The position numbers and the translations under genes are program-made. Of a DNA stretch of 64,000 nucleotides, positions 52,623 to 64,000 are shown in pieces. How positions within the stretch are numbered: the stretch's first letter is position 1; each line of letters starts with the position of its first letter. The notes under the pieces are model-generated. The model was not told where the DNA came from and made no database searches. It saw only the letters and a program-made list of their open reading frames with translations. The DNA is from Hemerocallis citrina. Lineage: Eukaryota > Streptophyta > Magnoliopsida > Asparagales > Asphodelaceae. Location of the stretch: assembly GCA_017893485.1 (NCBI GenBank), contig CM030360.1, positions 16,663,971-16,727,970 of the forward strand. Direction: 5' to 3'.

Positions 52623-54288
52623 GTTCGAATTATTTGATTTTTTGGAGTTTTAAATGGAATTCTTGGCTTTTTAAAAGTCCAAAAAAATACTACAATTATT
52701 CTAAAAATGTGTAGATCCTATGAAAAATATTTGTGTACTATTTGACTAAAATAAAAGTGAGTTAGAAGTGAAATTTGTGTAGAGTGCTATAGAAATTTAC
52801 TTTTGGAGAATTATAAAAGTGATCTGTTTGTATGAGAAAATTATGCTAAGTGATAAAGGAGAATTTTTGAATGAGTGAAAATTTAAATGTTCTATCTATG
52901 GACTCTCATTGTTAAATTGAGTATTGTTTATGAAAGAAAATACGACTTTGTGACCTTCTGAATTAAATAAATGAAATGAACATTAGTATGAGAATCAAAT
53001 GAAATTAGTATTGATTATAATAAGATTAAGAGAATTATGTGGAAAGAATAAACTATTGAATATGACAAGTTGAATTTATTTGTTTATGCATGATATTGTA
53101 CATGAATTGAAATTGAATGACTTGATGAATTATGAAAGAACATGAATATACAAATGCTATGAACATGAAATGAAAATTATTGTTAATCATGAAAAAGACT
53201 TTATGAGTATGAAAAATTCGATGTTGTAATTATGAGTTGAAATTAAGAACTAGGGTGTAGCTAAGTCTCATACCGACAATGAAAGAAATGTTGAGATGAT
53301 ATTTGAAATGAAAAGACCAAGATTTGGGTCATGGGAAATGAATGAATAAGACCAGTATAGTGGGAGTGCTAACCCTAAGGGATTGATTTTGTTCATGATT
53401 CAATTAAATTAAGGACTAGATACATAGTGAAAATGTGATGAAAGTAAGAGAAAAACATGAGTATAAGAGCCATTGGATTGGCGGCGTGAGAGTATTCACA
53501 GGATGTCCCATGATGCGTCATGAGTAACATGTGGATACTGCTCCAGAGTACCGTCCCGGTGGCGACGCGCATGAGGTGTTTGGTGACTGCGGGTGGTGTC
53601 ATGTCTATGGTAGGAGGTGAATTACCACAGGATGCCTGCATGATGAGTCATGTGTCAGTGCGTTGGGATTCTCTTCAGGGCACCTAGGCGTGAGCTCGTA
53701 ACTCATAGAACATCTAGGATACTTACCGTAGTTACAGTAGTAGATTAAGTCATGGCGAGGGATTGAACCCTACAAGATGAAGAACGGTTAAGGGCTTGCC
53801 CTCGGATATATGTAGTATGGGCTGCATAGACTCTGAACAAGTGCGCATTAGTATCATATAACATAAATAATTGCATTAAGGACTAAGTGCACATTCACAA
53901 CACGACATCAATAGGATAGTCCCCTTAGCCTTGTTTGTGAACAAGTTTGTGGTTTGTTAAGTATTGAGAATCGTTATACTGTTTCGGCATAGAGAGGATG
54001 GCCGTGTATAATATTTCGTCAGTAGAATGAACTGACGTGCCCACAGTTTCTATGCAGGGTAAAGCACATGAAAAAGACTAAGGAGGAACTGATGCTTAAA
54101 GATTATTCAAGTGTTGTTGTATTTCATTCATTGTTGTAAAATTGCTTCCGCTGTATAAATATTAATGTAAATGTAACTCTAATGTAAAGTAAAGTTTTAA
54201 TTTCTTTGTAAAATTGTACGAAGTGAAGTGAAAAGATCCTGTGGAACTCGAATTCAGTCTTATTTGAAATTCGGGGTGTTACAGACCC

Positions 54289-54422
54289 AAAGAAGATAAT
54301 AATGTATTAACATAGCAAACATAAAGCATCCACAAGATAAGCGTGAACTATTTAACAGCTAGTACTAGATTCTATTTACATGACCAATGACAATGACAGA
54401 ACAAACAGATGGATACTGCTGT
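54289..54422. other. Spacer between solo LTR and TRIM
   Basis: Short AT-rich sequence; nothing recognised. Confidence 0.5.
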
Positions 54423-54984
54423 TGTAATGCTCCGGACCCTTTAAAGAATCCAACCATGGCCCCACCACAGGGCACAACTTCACCAAAAGTGCTATAGCTT
54501 AGTAGGTGCTCTTGGATCCTTGATAAACTAATATATAATAATCATAACCTACTTCCCAACCAATATGAGACTATGTAAATCTAGGGGTATTACAATCACC
54601 CCTCCTTTTGACATAGCGTTCTCGCTAAGCTTGGGCCCTTCATCTAGCCAGGACCTCATTTCTAATCGATATGGACTACATGGATGCCACTAACCTGGTC
54701 TCACCAGCATACTAACCTGGTCTTCCTACTAGCGTACTGTCCCTGGCCCCACCAGGGTGTACACCTCTTGTGACCCTGCCATCGATGTCGAAAGTCGACT
54801 CTGATACCATTTGTAATGCCCTGGGACCTTTACAGAACCTAAACACGGCCCCACCATAAAGAATAGCCTCACTAAAAGTGTTATAACTTAGTAGGTGCTC
54901 TTGGATCCTTAACAATCTAATATATAATAACTCATAACCCACTTCCCAACCAATATGAGACTATGTAAATCTAGGGGTATTACA
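54423..54984 (-). mobile_element. TRIM-like miniature LTR retrotransposon
   Basis: Two ~172-bp LTRs (54423-54594 and 54812-54984; both TGTAATGC...GGGGTATTACA on the plus strand) flank 217 bp. On the minus strand a perfect initiator-Met primer site TGGTATCAGAG lies at 54809-54799 directly inside one LTR, and a polypurine tract AAAAGGAGGGGTGAT lies against the other (54595-54609). No coding capacity, as usual for TRIMs. The internal segment is partly repeated beyond the right LTR. Confidence 0.82.
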
Positions 54985-55129
54985 ATCATCCATTTTTTTG
55001 ATTTAGTGTCCTCGCTAAGCTCGGACCCTTAATCTAGCCAGGACCTCCTTTCTAGTTGATATGGTTCACATGAATGCCACTAGCCTGGTCCTACCAGCGC
55101 ACTGACCTGGTCTTTGCTCTAGGCCATGA
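54985..55129 (-). repeat. Second partial internal unit of the TRIM (tandem TRIM array)
   Basis: Repeats the TRIM interior (polypurine-like ATCATCCATTTTTTTGA, then CTCGCTAAGCTCGGACC, GCCAGGACCTC, TGGTCCTACCAG) and breaks off at about 55120 without a third LTR. This suggests LTR-LTR recombination between tandem TRIMs. Confidence 0.65.
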
Positions 55130-57665
55130 TAACTAAATTAAAAGATAACTGAATGATGAATTTGAAAAATTAGACGTATGATATTTACAAGGGTTTTATC
55201 AAGTTGAAATGTTATTGAATTGGTTTTATAAAGAGATAATAAGCTATTTAGTTACTTTAAGATTGATAAATTTAAAGAGAACTTTTGAATGGGTATTATG
55301 AGTTGTGGGTAGTTATTAGGAGTGTGTGGGTAATTTTAGAAACTCCCCAACATCTCACTCCCTTTAAAAAGGACCCCAAGGTCGGCCATTTTCTCAAGGG
55401 AGCTTGCATTTTTCCAATTCTAAATTTTTACTCTTGGCTTTGGAGTTCTAGTCTTGGAGGAGGAGGCTTAGAGATTTCTAGGAGGTTCTATTGCAAATTG
55501 CATTTAAAAAAATGTGGGTGTTTCTTTAGTTTCTAATTTTTATAATGTCATGATAATATTAGAATTCATGTTAGGTGCTATCTAAAATCTTTTAGATGGT
55601 GAATTAATTTTAGAATCAAATGCATTGTCAATTTAATTAAACTAGATAAAATTATAGAAGGGAAAATTGATGATCATGTGTTTAGATTGCTAAATTTTAT
55701 TAATTTATTAATGTGATAATGTCATGTTTGCTAGCCAAAATTTTCAAATAGAAATAAACCACTATATTGAAAATTTGTATAAGATGTCGTCTTAGAAGTG
55801 CATTATTGTAGTTGTATGATTGAATTATGTGATGTCTCATGAGTAATTATGAATGTGTTGAATACTGAATTTTCCCATGATAATTATCTGTAATATAGAA
55901 TTCGAATTGTACAAGTTAGGAAATTATATTTCGATGTTAAAGTATTGTAAATGTAGCAAGGTGCAATAAACTATATTCATTTTTTCCCGAGAAGATTCGA
56001 CAGTGAGTGAGGCGTGAGAACTCTGGTCTTGGCGTTCGAGCTTGGGCACTGAGGTTGCGAGTTCTATTCTACCTGAGTGCAGATTGATCTTAGTTTTTAT
56101 TTAAAAACTATTTGGAGTGAAGTTTATTTCATATTGATTAATTTAGAACAAGTTGACAGAATTACAGGTTTGGAAGACTGGTCAGTGTGGGAGTTTTGGG
56201 GAGTAGCGGGTCTCGGGTAGCCGTGGGAACCTTAATTTTTTTTGAAATTCTTTTAAACTCCTATAATCAGTAAGTAGAAACATATAGTATATTTTCGTGA
56301 AGATTCTACACCAACAGAGAGTTTGGTTCTTGGTTGTTGGGTGCGAATTTGGGCGCTAATGTGCTCGGGTTCAATGATGGACGAGGCCATTTTTGGGTTA
56401 TTATTATTTTTGCATAGGTTAAATTAATTTAAAATGTTAATGGAATATTTTGAAATAACTATATATACACTTAAGATTTAACTTGAAGTAAAAAAAATGC
56501 ATTTTTTGAAGATATGGTTCCATTGATTATTTGGATTTATTCCATAATCGTTTCGTTTTAAGGCAAACTAAAATTTGGAATATTTTTGAGATAGTTGTGT
56601 TAAATTTAGAGATGTATTTTGTATTAAATTTTTTTGTAAACTGTTTAGATGACGAATTAAGAAGTGAAAAGTAGACATATGACGTTTGAAATAATTATTT
56701 TATTTAATTGAAAGTAGTATGGAATAAGGAGTTATACATCTGTTTTGAGTTGATTAATTAAAAGAGAATGAATAAGAGAATCAATGATTCATAATGAATG
56801 AGAAATGTTGTAATAAAGGTTGATAATAACCTAGGAGATCTCTGATTTGAGATGTGTGGGTTCTAGGAGTTGAGCGAGACCCGTAGTGACCGGCAAATTA
56901 TGATAAACGAAATTATGAGAAATGACCAGTATGGACCTGAGTCTTCTTGGTGAGTGAGTTAAGTCTGGTAGGGTATGCTAGATCTAGGCCATGATAAATA
57001 AATCAATTTAAGGACATGCACTAGACAAGAAGACGTGATGTGACTTGGAGAAACATAAGTGAGGCGTTTCTATATAGTCGGGCGGTGTATTCCGGGACTA
57101 TAGATTCAGTCGGACGGTGTACTCCGGGACTGTGATTGCTGTGCGGAGTGAGACAAGCCTTAATTAAATCTGGGATTACGAATGATTGGGCGGTGTACTC
57201 CAGGATCATGAATAGTTGGGCAGATAGAAGACGGATCTCCAACATATTCTGGGCTAGAGCGGCACTTGCGGAATGTTTGCACGATGAGGATTTTGTATAG
57301 TCGGGAGGTGTACTCCAAAACCGGAATCTGTACTCGTGGAATGTCTAAACCTTTTTGTATTACCGTAGTAGGATTTCATGATGAGGGATTGAACCCTATA
57401 ATGAGGAGTACGTTACGGGCTTGCCCTCGGACCTATGTAGTATGTGATGCATAGAATCCGAACAAGTGCGCATTAGAGTTACATCATAAGTATAAGTGTC
57501 TGCATTAGTCACTAGGTTCATGACATACACTGACATATTTAGGGTAGTCACATCTCACATTTTATTTTGCATTCAAGTTTGTGATTGTTAAATTGAGGTA
57601 TCATTGTATTATAACATTGCGACAGTTGTATGCAACTGACGTGCCCGCAGTTCTCATGTTGTAGG
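55130..57665 (+). mobile_element. Divergent, truncated LTR L6 of the same family
   Basis: Collinear with L4: a leader stretch at about 55330-55520, two B-box-like sites that are now degenerate (near 56062 and 56367), and the U5-like segment GGGCTTGCCCTCGGACCTAT at 57418 followed by TGATGCATAGAATCCGAACA. The proper 5' and 3' ends are missing. A unit with GGGCGGTGTACTCC-type sequence is repeated about four times at 57080-57320. A phrase TCTAGGCCATGATAA occurs at 55118 and again near 56985. Confidence 0.6.
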
Positions 57666-59132
57666 ACATAATTAGCGATCGCCAGGGGCTTGAGCTAGCT
57701 GTCAATAAGTGTAACACTCCGAATTCCAAATAAGTCTGAATTCTAAGTTCCACAGGATCTTTACACTTCACTTCGTATAATTTTACAAGGAATTAATTTT
57801 TTTTATACAACAATACTTTACATCAACGCAACGGAATTATAAATTATAATATGTTACATGAATTAAATAATAACTTGAACATTTCTTTAAGCAGCATTCA
57901 TTCTTAGTCTTGTCATCCACTTTATCCTGCATAGAGATTGTGGGCACGTCAGATACATACAACTGATGCTAGGATATAATACATCAATTTTTCTTACTTG
58001 GAAACACACTTGTCACAAACAAAACTAAGGGGGAATATTTTATTAATGTCGTGTGTGAATGTGCATTTAGTCCTTAATGCATTTATTTATATTTAATGAC
58101 ACTAATGCGCACTTGTTCGGATTCTATACATCCCATACTACATAGGTCCGAGGGCAAGCCCTTAATCGTTCTTCATCTTGTATGGTTGATTACTCTATGA
58201 GTTAAACTACTACGGTAACTACGAAAAGTATCGTAAATGTTCTATGAGTTACAAGCCCATGCCCAGACAGCCTGAAAGGGAATCTCACATCATGACATGA
58301 CACATCATGCAAACAACCTATGGACAATTCGCCTTCGTCATGGAACAATGGTACTACGTAGTCACCAAACACCCCACAAGCATTGCCACGGTCCTGATAA
58401 TTCCAAAGATGTTTCCATGCTATGACATCACGCATCATATAAGCAGCCTGTGAATACTCTCACATCGTTGATCCGTGGCCCTCATACTTGTATTTTTCTC
58501 TTACTTTCATCACATCTCCATTATGTGTCTAATCCTTATATAATTGAATCATGAATAAAATTAATACTCTAGAGTTAGCATTACCTCTACACTGGTCTTA
58601 AACATTAACCATTACCCATGACCCAATCTTGGTCTTTATTTATCACATTTCTCTTTCAAAATTCCAATCATGTCAATGTAAGGACTTAGATAAAACTCTA
58701 GTGTCAAACTCGTTTCGTGTTCATCAAAATGAGAGTATTCACATTCACAAATTTCTACATTTCATCATGTTTCTTTTTACTTCATTTTCCATGCACATTT
58801 GCATAATTTAAACGACAATCTCATATTTAATCTTACTCAATTTTTCCATGTCAAAAATCTCATTTTAAATCTCTACATCAAAATTCTTTACATTCAAAAA
58901 ATGATTGTTGTCTTTAATTAATAAAAATCATATTCTAAGAAACTTTATTAATTTCTTCTTCTCAAAAGTTGCTTCTAATTCCCATTATAATAAGTCCAAT
59001 ATTGTAGAAATAATTTCCATGAAGTTTAGATATTTTTGGAAGAAATCTAATATTTTTTTCTCAAATTTTTGTAGGCTTAAAACTACTTTAAAAAATCAAG
59101 ATAAGAAAAAAAAATCAAAAATTCCAAAATAG

Positions 59133-59235
59133 TGGTCATAGCCGTATTCGAACCCAGAGCCGAACCCCCGCCAGTGAATAGTAACCGCCCCAAATCGCAC
59201 CCATCGACCAGAAAGGCCAGAGTGACTAACCGATA
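59133..59235 (-). other. tRNA-like module M2 of LTR L5
   Basis: B box GGGTTCGAATAC at 59144-59155. The A-box candidate TAGTCACTCTGGCC is weak. Followed in sense by the LTR body. Confidence 0.5.
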
Positions 59236-59299
59236 TAGAATAGGCTTGCGATATATTTAAAGTCTGGTTTTCAGTTTTGAATTCAGAAAAAACAAAGTC

Positions 59300-59395
59300 T
59301 CTTGAGAGACTCGAACCCAAGACCAAATGCTCTGCTCAGCTACAGTCACCCAAAACGTACCCGAAGACTAGTAGGTTTTGAGTGACTAACCGGTA
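59300..59395 (-). other. tRNA-like module M1 of LTR L5
   Basis: B box GGGTTCGAGTC at 59308-59318; possible A box TAGCTGAGCAGAGC within 59332-59345 or a more distal TAGTCACTC. CGGTTAGTCACTC occurs at the start of both M1 and M2, so the two modules of L5 resemble each other. Confidence 0.5.
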
Positions 59396-61139
59396 TAAGA
59401 CTCAATTGAAATACTTTTGTACAAACTGTACTGAATCTAGTCCTTCTTTTAATAAACTCGATTTTTCTCAATTAATTTGTACTTATAAAGAATTTATATC
59501 TTCTCCAAAATATATTTATTTGAAAACAGTAACTTATATTTTCTTAGATTGTCAAAATCTTATTTTGAAACGCATAGTAGACTATTTCTTTTAGTTCTTT
59601 GAAAAAGTGGATCATGAATACATTTTCGACAAAAAAATCCCTTTTTAGATGAATCTTTTTTTTATCAACATATTTCCCTTTTATTCAAAATGCATTCATA
59701 CAATTTTTCATTCTTTAACATAATCAACGCTATTAAATTAATCTTATGTTTACAAAACTAATCGTTTTCTTATGTTTCAAAGAAACAATAAAGATGATAA
59801 TCTTGTGAATATAATATTACTCATATCATGCAATTAAAAACCCACTTTCTACAACTAATCAATTTATTTCACAATTCATGGATTTATTTTGCATTCTATA
59901 ATTCATTCATAAGCATAACTTCATATATTGCATTCTACAATTCATTCATAAGCAAAATTTCCATATAATCATGATTCATCAATTCATATGTATTCTAGCA
60001 TGCAAATATATTAACAATCATCATAATAAATCTTAATTAACACATTCCAATTCATTTTACTAACTTTTCATGTAGATAAACTAGAGTTTTCTCTCTTTCT
60101 TACTAGTCTCTTCAAGCAAGTAAATAGCAGTTTTTCTACTTGTTTCTAACATTAAAACCCTAGCATGGCATCTATATTAGAAGTTTGAGAAATCGCCCAC
60201 CTTATTGAAGAACAAATAGAAAACTCCTAAGAAACTCCTTGAACGCACGAATGGTTCCCTTCTCCTCCTAGTTTGTGCCACAAAACTCGAGCCTTCTCCT
60301 CCTTGCTAGTGTGAACCTGAGACCTCCTCCTCTTGAAGCTTTGGCCGGCCTCCACTATTGCAAGAGCACACAATACACACACTCAATCTTTTTCTCACAC
60401 AACTCTTTCTTTTCCTCACAATTGCTTCTTTTTTTTTCTATTCTCTTTGAAATATTTCACATGCAAGTAATGAAGAAGACTAGGGAGGGGTATTTATACA
60501 CAACTCAAGCTCAAATGGAGGGTTGAGATGAGTTTAGATGAAAGGCTATGATGCATTTGGGAGTTAGAAGAACTACCCACCATCACATAACCACCCTTCC
60601 ACTCTCTACGTCACTCCCACTCCAAGATCAAGGCTGGCCACCCCTCTCTCATCAATTTCCATGTGCTTATGCAAAGCACGTGTCTCATTATGCATACTAC
60701 AAATTAGTTTGTACATTAAATTGTTAATTTATCAGCTACTTGATCAAGTCTACACTACAAGTTGTATTAATTATTATTATAAATAACTAGTGGGCTAATT
60801 AGGTGGGCTAAAAACCATGGGCTCTCTAATTAAATTAATTAATTTTTTAAAGTGGGGTAGAATTAGACTATTAGCCTTAAAAATTAAAATAGGCTTTAAA
60901 AGAAAAGAAAATATTTGTTCATGTTGTAAGAATAATTTTAAAGTAAAAAACACACATTAAATTGCACGTGCAAACATGTGAAAATAAAAGAAAACTTTAT
61001 ATTGATTATTTGAAAATTCAGGATGTTACAACATTTCCTCCTTAGAATAGTTCCGTCCCTGTAACTACGCTTAAAGAGTGAGAAAACAAAATATAAAAAA
61101 AGAAAGAAAAATAAAATAAAAAAATAATACAATCAAACA

Positions 61140-63248
61140 AAGAGCTCGGGATGATCCTTCAACATCATCTCCTCGGATTTTCAAGTAGCCTCTTCAACCA
61201 ACTAGTTTCTCCAGACTACTTTGACCATCGGTATCGTCTTATTCCTCAAGAATTTCTCCCGAAGATCCACGATCTCAACTGGTAGCTCAATGTAGCTCAG
61301 ATCTAGCTGCAAATCCTTCGGCACTTCGGGCAAATGGTGACTTGGATCTGGAATGTAACCTCTCAGCATAGACACATGAAAGACATTGTGCACCTGAGAC
61401 AACTTCTCCGGTAACTCTAACCGGTAAGCAGTTTTCCCAATCCTCTTCAATATCTTAACTAGGTGATACCTTGGGGCTAACTTCCCACCTCTGCCAAAAC
61501 GAATCACACCTTAACTAGGTGATACCTTCAGAAAGACAAAGTCACCTTCTTCGAACTCAAGGTCCCTCCTCCGGTTGTCTGCATAACTCTTCTGCCTACT
61601 CTGAGCATCCATCAACCTCTTCCTCATCAAATCGATCTTTTCAGAGGTCTGTTGCACAATTTTGGGCTCAAACATTTGCCGCTCTCCCACTTCAAACCAG
61701 CAAACAGGTATTCTGCACTTCCTGCCATACAGAACTTCATACGGCGTCATCCCGATACTTGTCTGAAAACTGTTGTTGTAGGTAAACTCTACCAGAGCTA
61801 AATGCCTCTCCCAACTACCTCCAAAATATAGAACACAACACCGAAGCATATCCTCAAGAACTCGATTGACTCTCTCAGTCTGTCCATCAGTCTGAGGATG
61901 GAAGGCAGTGTTGAAATCGGTCTTAGTACCCAAAGCTGCCTGAAGACTCCTCCAGAAATGCAAAGTAAACCGTGCATCTTGATCAGACATAATGGTCAAC
62001 GGAACACCATGAAGCCTGACGATCTCCTAAACATACAGCTCGGCTAACTTGTCCATAGATGAAGTGAGTTTCATTGCCAAGAAGTGAGCTGACTTGATTA
62101 GTCGATCGACTATGACGCAGCATTACCCTTCAAACTCTTGGACAAACCCGTGATGAAATCCATACTGATGTTATCCCACTTCCACTCTGGAATGGGTAAC
62201 GGTTGCAATAAACCTCCGGACTTCTGATTCTCGGCTTTCACCTGCTGAAAAATCTCACACCTCGCCACAAACTCAGCCACATCCTGCTTCAAACATGACC
62301 ACCAGAAATATTGCTTAATGTCCTTATACATCTTGGTGCTCCCAGGATGTACAGACAAAAGAGTAGCATGTACCTCCTGAAGAATACTCTCCTTCAATTC
62401 TGATTGATCAGGAACACATAGTCTCTCTCCAAACCACAACACTTCATCCCTGATCTGAAACTCTGACAATCTGCATGGACCAACCTGCTCTTTCATCCTA
62501 TGAATCCCTGCATCTTCCTTCTGACTTATTATAATCCTTTCATTCAGTGTAGGCTGAAGCCTCAGCTGAGCCAAAGATGCTTCCAAGCCTTGCACAACAA
62601 CCTCAATACTAGCCGGATCCAGCTTTTCTGCAAGATGCCTCTGGGTTGTAATCAAACTGGACAAACTGCTTTTATGGCTAAGTGCATCAGCAACAACATT
62701 AGCCTTCTCCGGATGGTACTTAATCTCAGGACGAATATCCTCAAGTACTTCCAGCCATCTCCGTTGCCTCTGATTCAGGTCCTTCTGCTGATAGATGTAC
62801 TTCAAGTTTTTGTGGTCCGTGTACATGTTTAACTTCTCACCGTACACGTAATGTCTCCATTGCTTTAAGGCGAAGATAATTACAACCAACTCCAGATCAT
62901 GAGTCGGATAATTCTTCTCATGTGGTCTTAGTTGCCTAGACCCGTAAGCGAATAATTTTGCTTCTTATATCAAGACACAACCAAGTCTAAGATGTGAAGC
63001 ATCGCTGTAAACATCATGCTCAACACCTGCTCTAGGCAAAGCCAAAATGGGAGCAGTAGTTAGTTTTTCTTTCAACTCCTGAAAGCTTGCATCGCACTGC
63101 TCAGTCTACTTGAAATTCACATTCTTCTTGGTTAGACCAGTGAGAGGCACGACTATCTGAGCATAGCTTTGGATAAACCTCCTGTAGTATCCATTTAACC
63201 CAAGAAAACTTATGATTTCCTTCATTGCAGCAGGCCTTGCCCAATCCT
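61140..63248 (-). pseudogene. Chromovirus Gypsy pol fragment: RT end, RNase H, integrase, chromodomain
   Basis: Read right to left. The RT end has DWARPAAMKEIISFLGLNGY and LTGLTKKN near 63240-63120. RNase H has VYSDAS, SRQLRPHEKNYPTHDLELVV, MYTDHKNLKYI and VVADALS. The integrase zinc finger has HATLLSVHPGSTKMYKDIKQ and VARCEIFQQVKAE, with the second Cys pair member replaced by Phe. The catalytic Asp lies in NISMDFITGL, the next in SDQDARFT, and the Glu in QTDGQTERVNR. The C-terminus has YGRKCRIPVCW, APRYHLVKILKRIGKTAYRL and a chromodomain (REKFLRNKTIPMVKVVWRN, EEMM--HPELF). Frameshifts near 62110 and 61505 and stops at 62028, 61187 and nearby inactivate it. It is truncated at 63248; gag, protease and most of RT are lost. 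Confidence 0.92.
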
Positions 63249-64000
63249 TCACTGTAAAAATTACAAATTCTCACAGTCGCTATCATAGATAGAGACACTG
63301 ATACAACCAGGGTCGCTATCTCAGATATGTATGAATTTTAGCAACTGGTACAATTCGAAATCTTGGATGAAGGGTTTAGGGTTTTGAGTGGGGGAGTAGA
63401 GAACGTTGTGAGTGATGAAGTGGATCGCAATAGATTTTGGACGGATTTTGTTGGTGAAATAACGAATTTGGGAGGCTAGGATTTTGGGTTTATTTTGGAG
63501 TTGGGAGAGAGAATGAAAAGAGAGAAATGAAGAGAAATAGCGAAACAGCGAGCGAGTCTTTAAAAACTCCCCAATCGACACTCGCTATCTCAGTTGGCGA
63601 ATATGGTATAAACACAATCGCTATCTGAGATGGTACGTCTAAACTTGGTATTTTTCTTCAAGTTTTTCTCCAAGTGGTGGAGAAACATCTCAACATATAC
63701 TCGCTATCTCAAATAGCGATGTTGTTTTTACCAAATTCGCTATATGCGATGACGAGTCTAAATTTGAAAATTTTCTTCACGTTTTAACACCTCAATATAT
63801 ACTCGCTAACTCAGACAGCAAGATTATTTTAACCAAACTGGCTATCAGAGAGATAGCAAGTGGGTCATTTCGGTAAATACTTTTACAAGTGGGTCAGTTT
63901 GGTTAATACTTTAAAAACATTGGGTCATTTTGGTAAAATATTCCGTATTAAACTCGAGAAATGAAGGATGGTGTGAGGATTAGGTGACGGAAAGTACGAA
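63249..64000. repeat. Non-coding stretch with recurrent TCGCTATCT palindromes
   Basis: A motif of the type TCGCTATCTCAGATAGCGA occurs at least eight times in variants (63271, 63313, 63575, 63612, 63702, 63738, 63801, 63838). Several are self-complementary (CTCGCTATCTCAAATAGCGA). Spacing is 40-260 bp with no fixed period. A phrase GGGTCATTTCGGTAAATACT is repeated near the end. No gene seen; the open frame at 63321-63581 shows no protein-like features. Confidence 0.6.

Larger units (their letters stand above)
50953..54283 (+). mobile_element. Solo LTR L4
   Basis: Ends TGTAATACCCTGAATTT and TTCGGGGTGTTACA; target duplication AACCC / GACCC (one mismatch) at 50948-50952 and 54284-54288. 3331 bp. 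TATAAATA at 51434-51441. Two tRNA-like modules whose sequence outside the A and B boxes differs greatly from L1/L3. No internal region. Confidence 0.88.
57710..61030 (-). mobile_element. LTR L5, 3' LTR of the chromovirus Gypsy fragment
   Basis: Plus-strand ends TGTAACACTCCGAATTCC and GGATGTTACA. It sits directly downstream (minus strand) of the pol fragment, with a purine-rich tract AAGGAGGAAATG against the LTR. This association identifies the whole L1-L6 family as LTRs of a chromodomain Gypsy element, Tekay/Del-like by LTR length (inference). TATAAATA box at 60491-60498. Two tRNA-like modules with intact B boxes. 3321 bp. Confidence 0.85.

Noticed and set aside
53393..53641. 82-aa frame MQASCGNSPPTIDM... 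as a gene
   Set aside because: It is antisense within the U5-like part of LTR L4 and decays in other LTR copies.

Overview
This is nuclear DNA of a flowering plant, probably a eudicot. It is AT-rich, with host-gene fragments that keep plant-style introns, Copia and Gypsy retrotransposons, Helitrons, MITE/TRIM elements and long microsatellites. The species cannot be named from the sequence. I see no complete, intact host gene. The window is a dense nest of transposable elements (TEs) carrying scraps of host genes.

Layout. 1-2.6 kb: decayed Copia gag with primer-binding site and LTR, minus strand. 2.6-5.9 kb: non-coding DNA with clustered short palindromes and a 200-bp Helitron. 5.9-11.0 kb: degenerate Copia element in the order gag-PR-INT-RT-RNaseH. 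11.2-11.6 kb: 5'-truncated LINE with a 13-bp target duplication, beside an orphan last exon of a gamma-glutamyltranspeptidase. 13.9-18.4 kb: two abutting Helitrons; the first carries cyclophilin exons. 18.0-48.9 kb: one large inverted duplication centred near 25.54 kb. Its two arms, about 3.5-4 kb before insertions, were inflated by later insertions: a solo LTR (21.6-24.9 kb), a 203-bp Helitron (19.0 kb), a 9.9-kb gene-capturing Helitron (26.6-36.5 kb), and a gag-only LTR element (36.7-46.2 kb) that itself holds a solo LTR. Several of these insertions have the empty site preserved in the opposite arm or a duplicate. 48.9-64 kb: degenerate coding debris, another solo LTR, a TRIM-like element, a divergent LTR, and a chromovirus Gypsy fragment (LTR plus RNaseH-integrase-chromodomain).

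The 9.9-kb Helitron carries recognisable exon fragments of RPL36, eIF2-beta (tandemly amplified), 2-isopropylmalate synthase and a RimP-like protein. The IPMS exon is split by a solo LTR with a perfect 5-bp duplication.

The most unusual recurring signal is in the ~3.3-kb chromovirus-type LTR family (five copies plus one divergent). Each well-preserved LTR carries two tRNA-like modules in sense orientation. The B boxes fit the consensus in all ten modules and A boxes are clear in most, with A-to-B spacing of about 63-64 and 44-45 bp in three of the copies.
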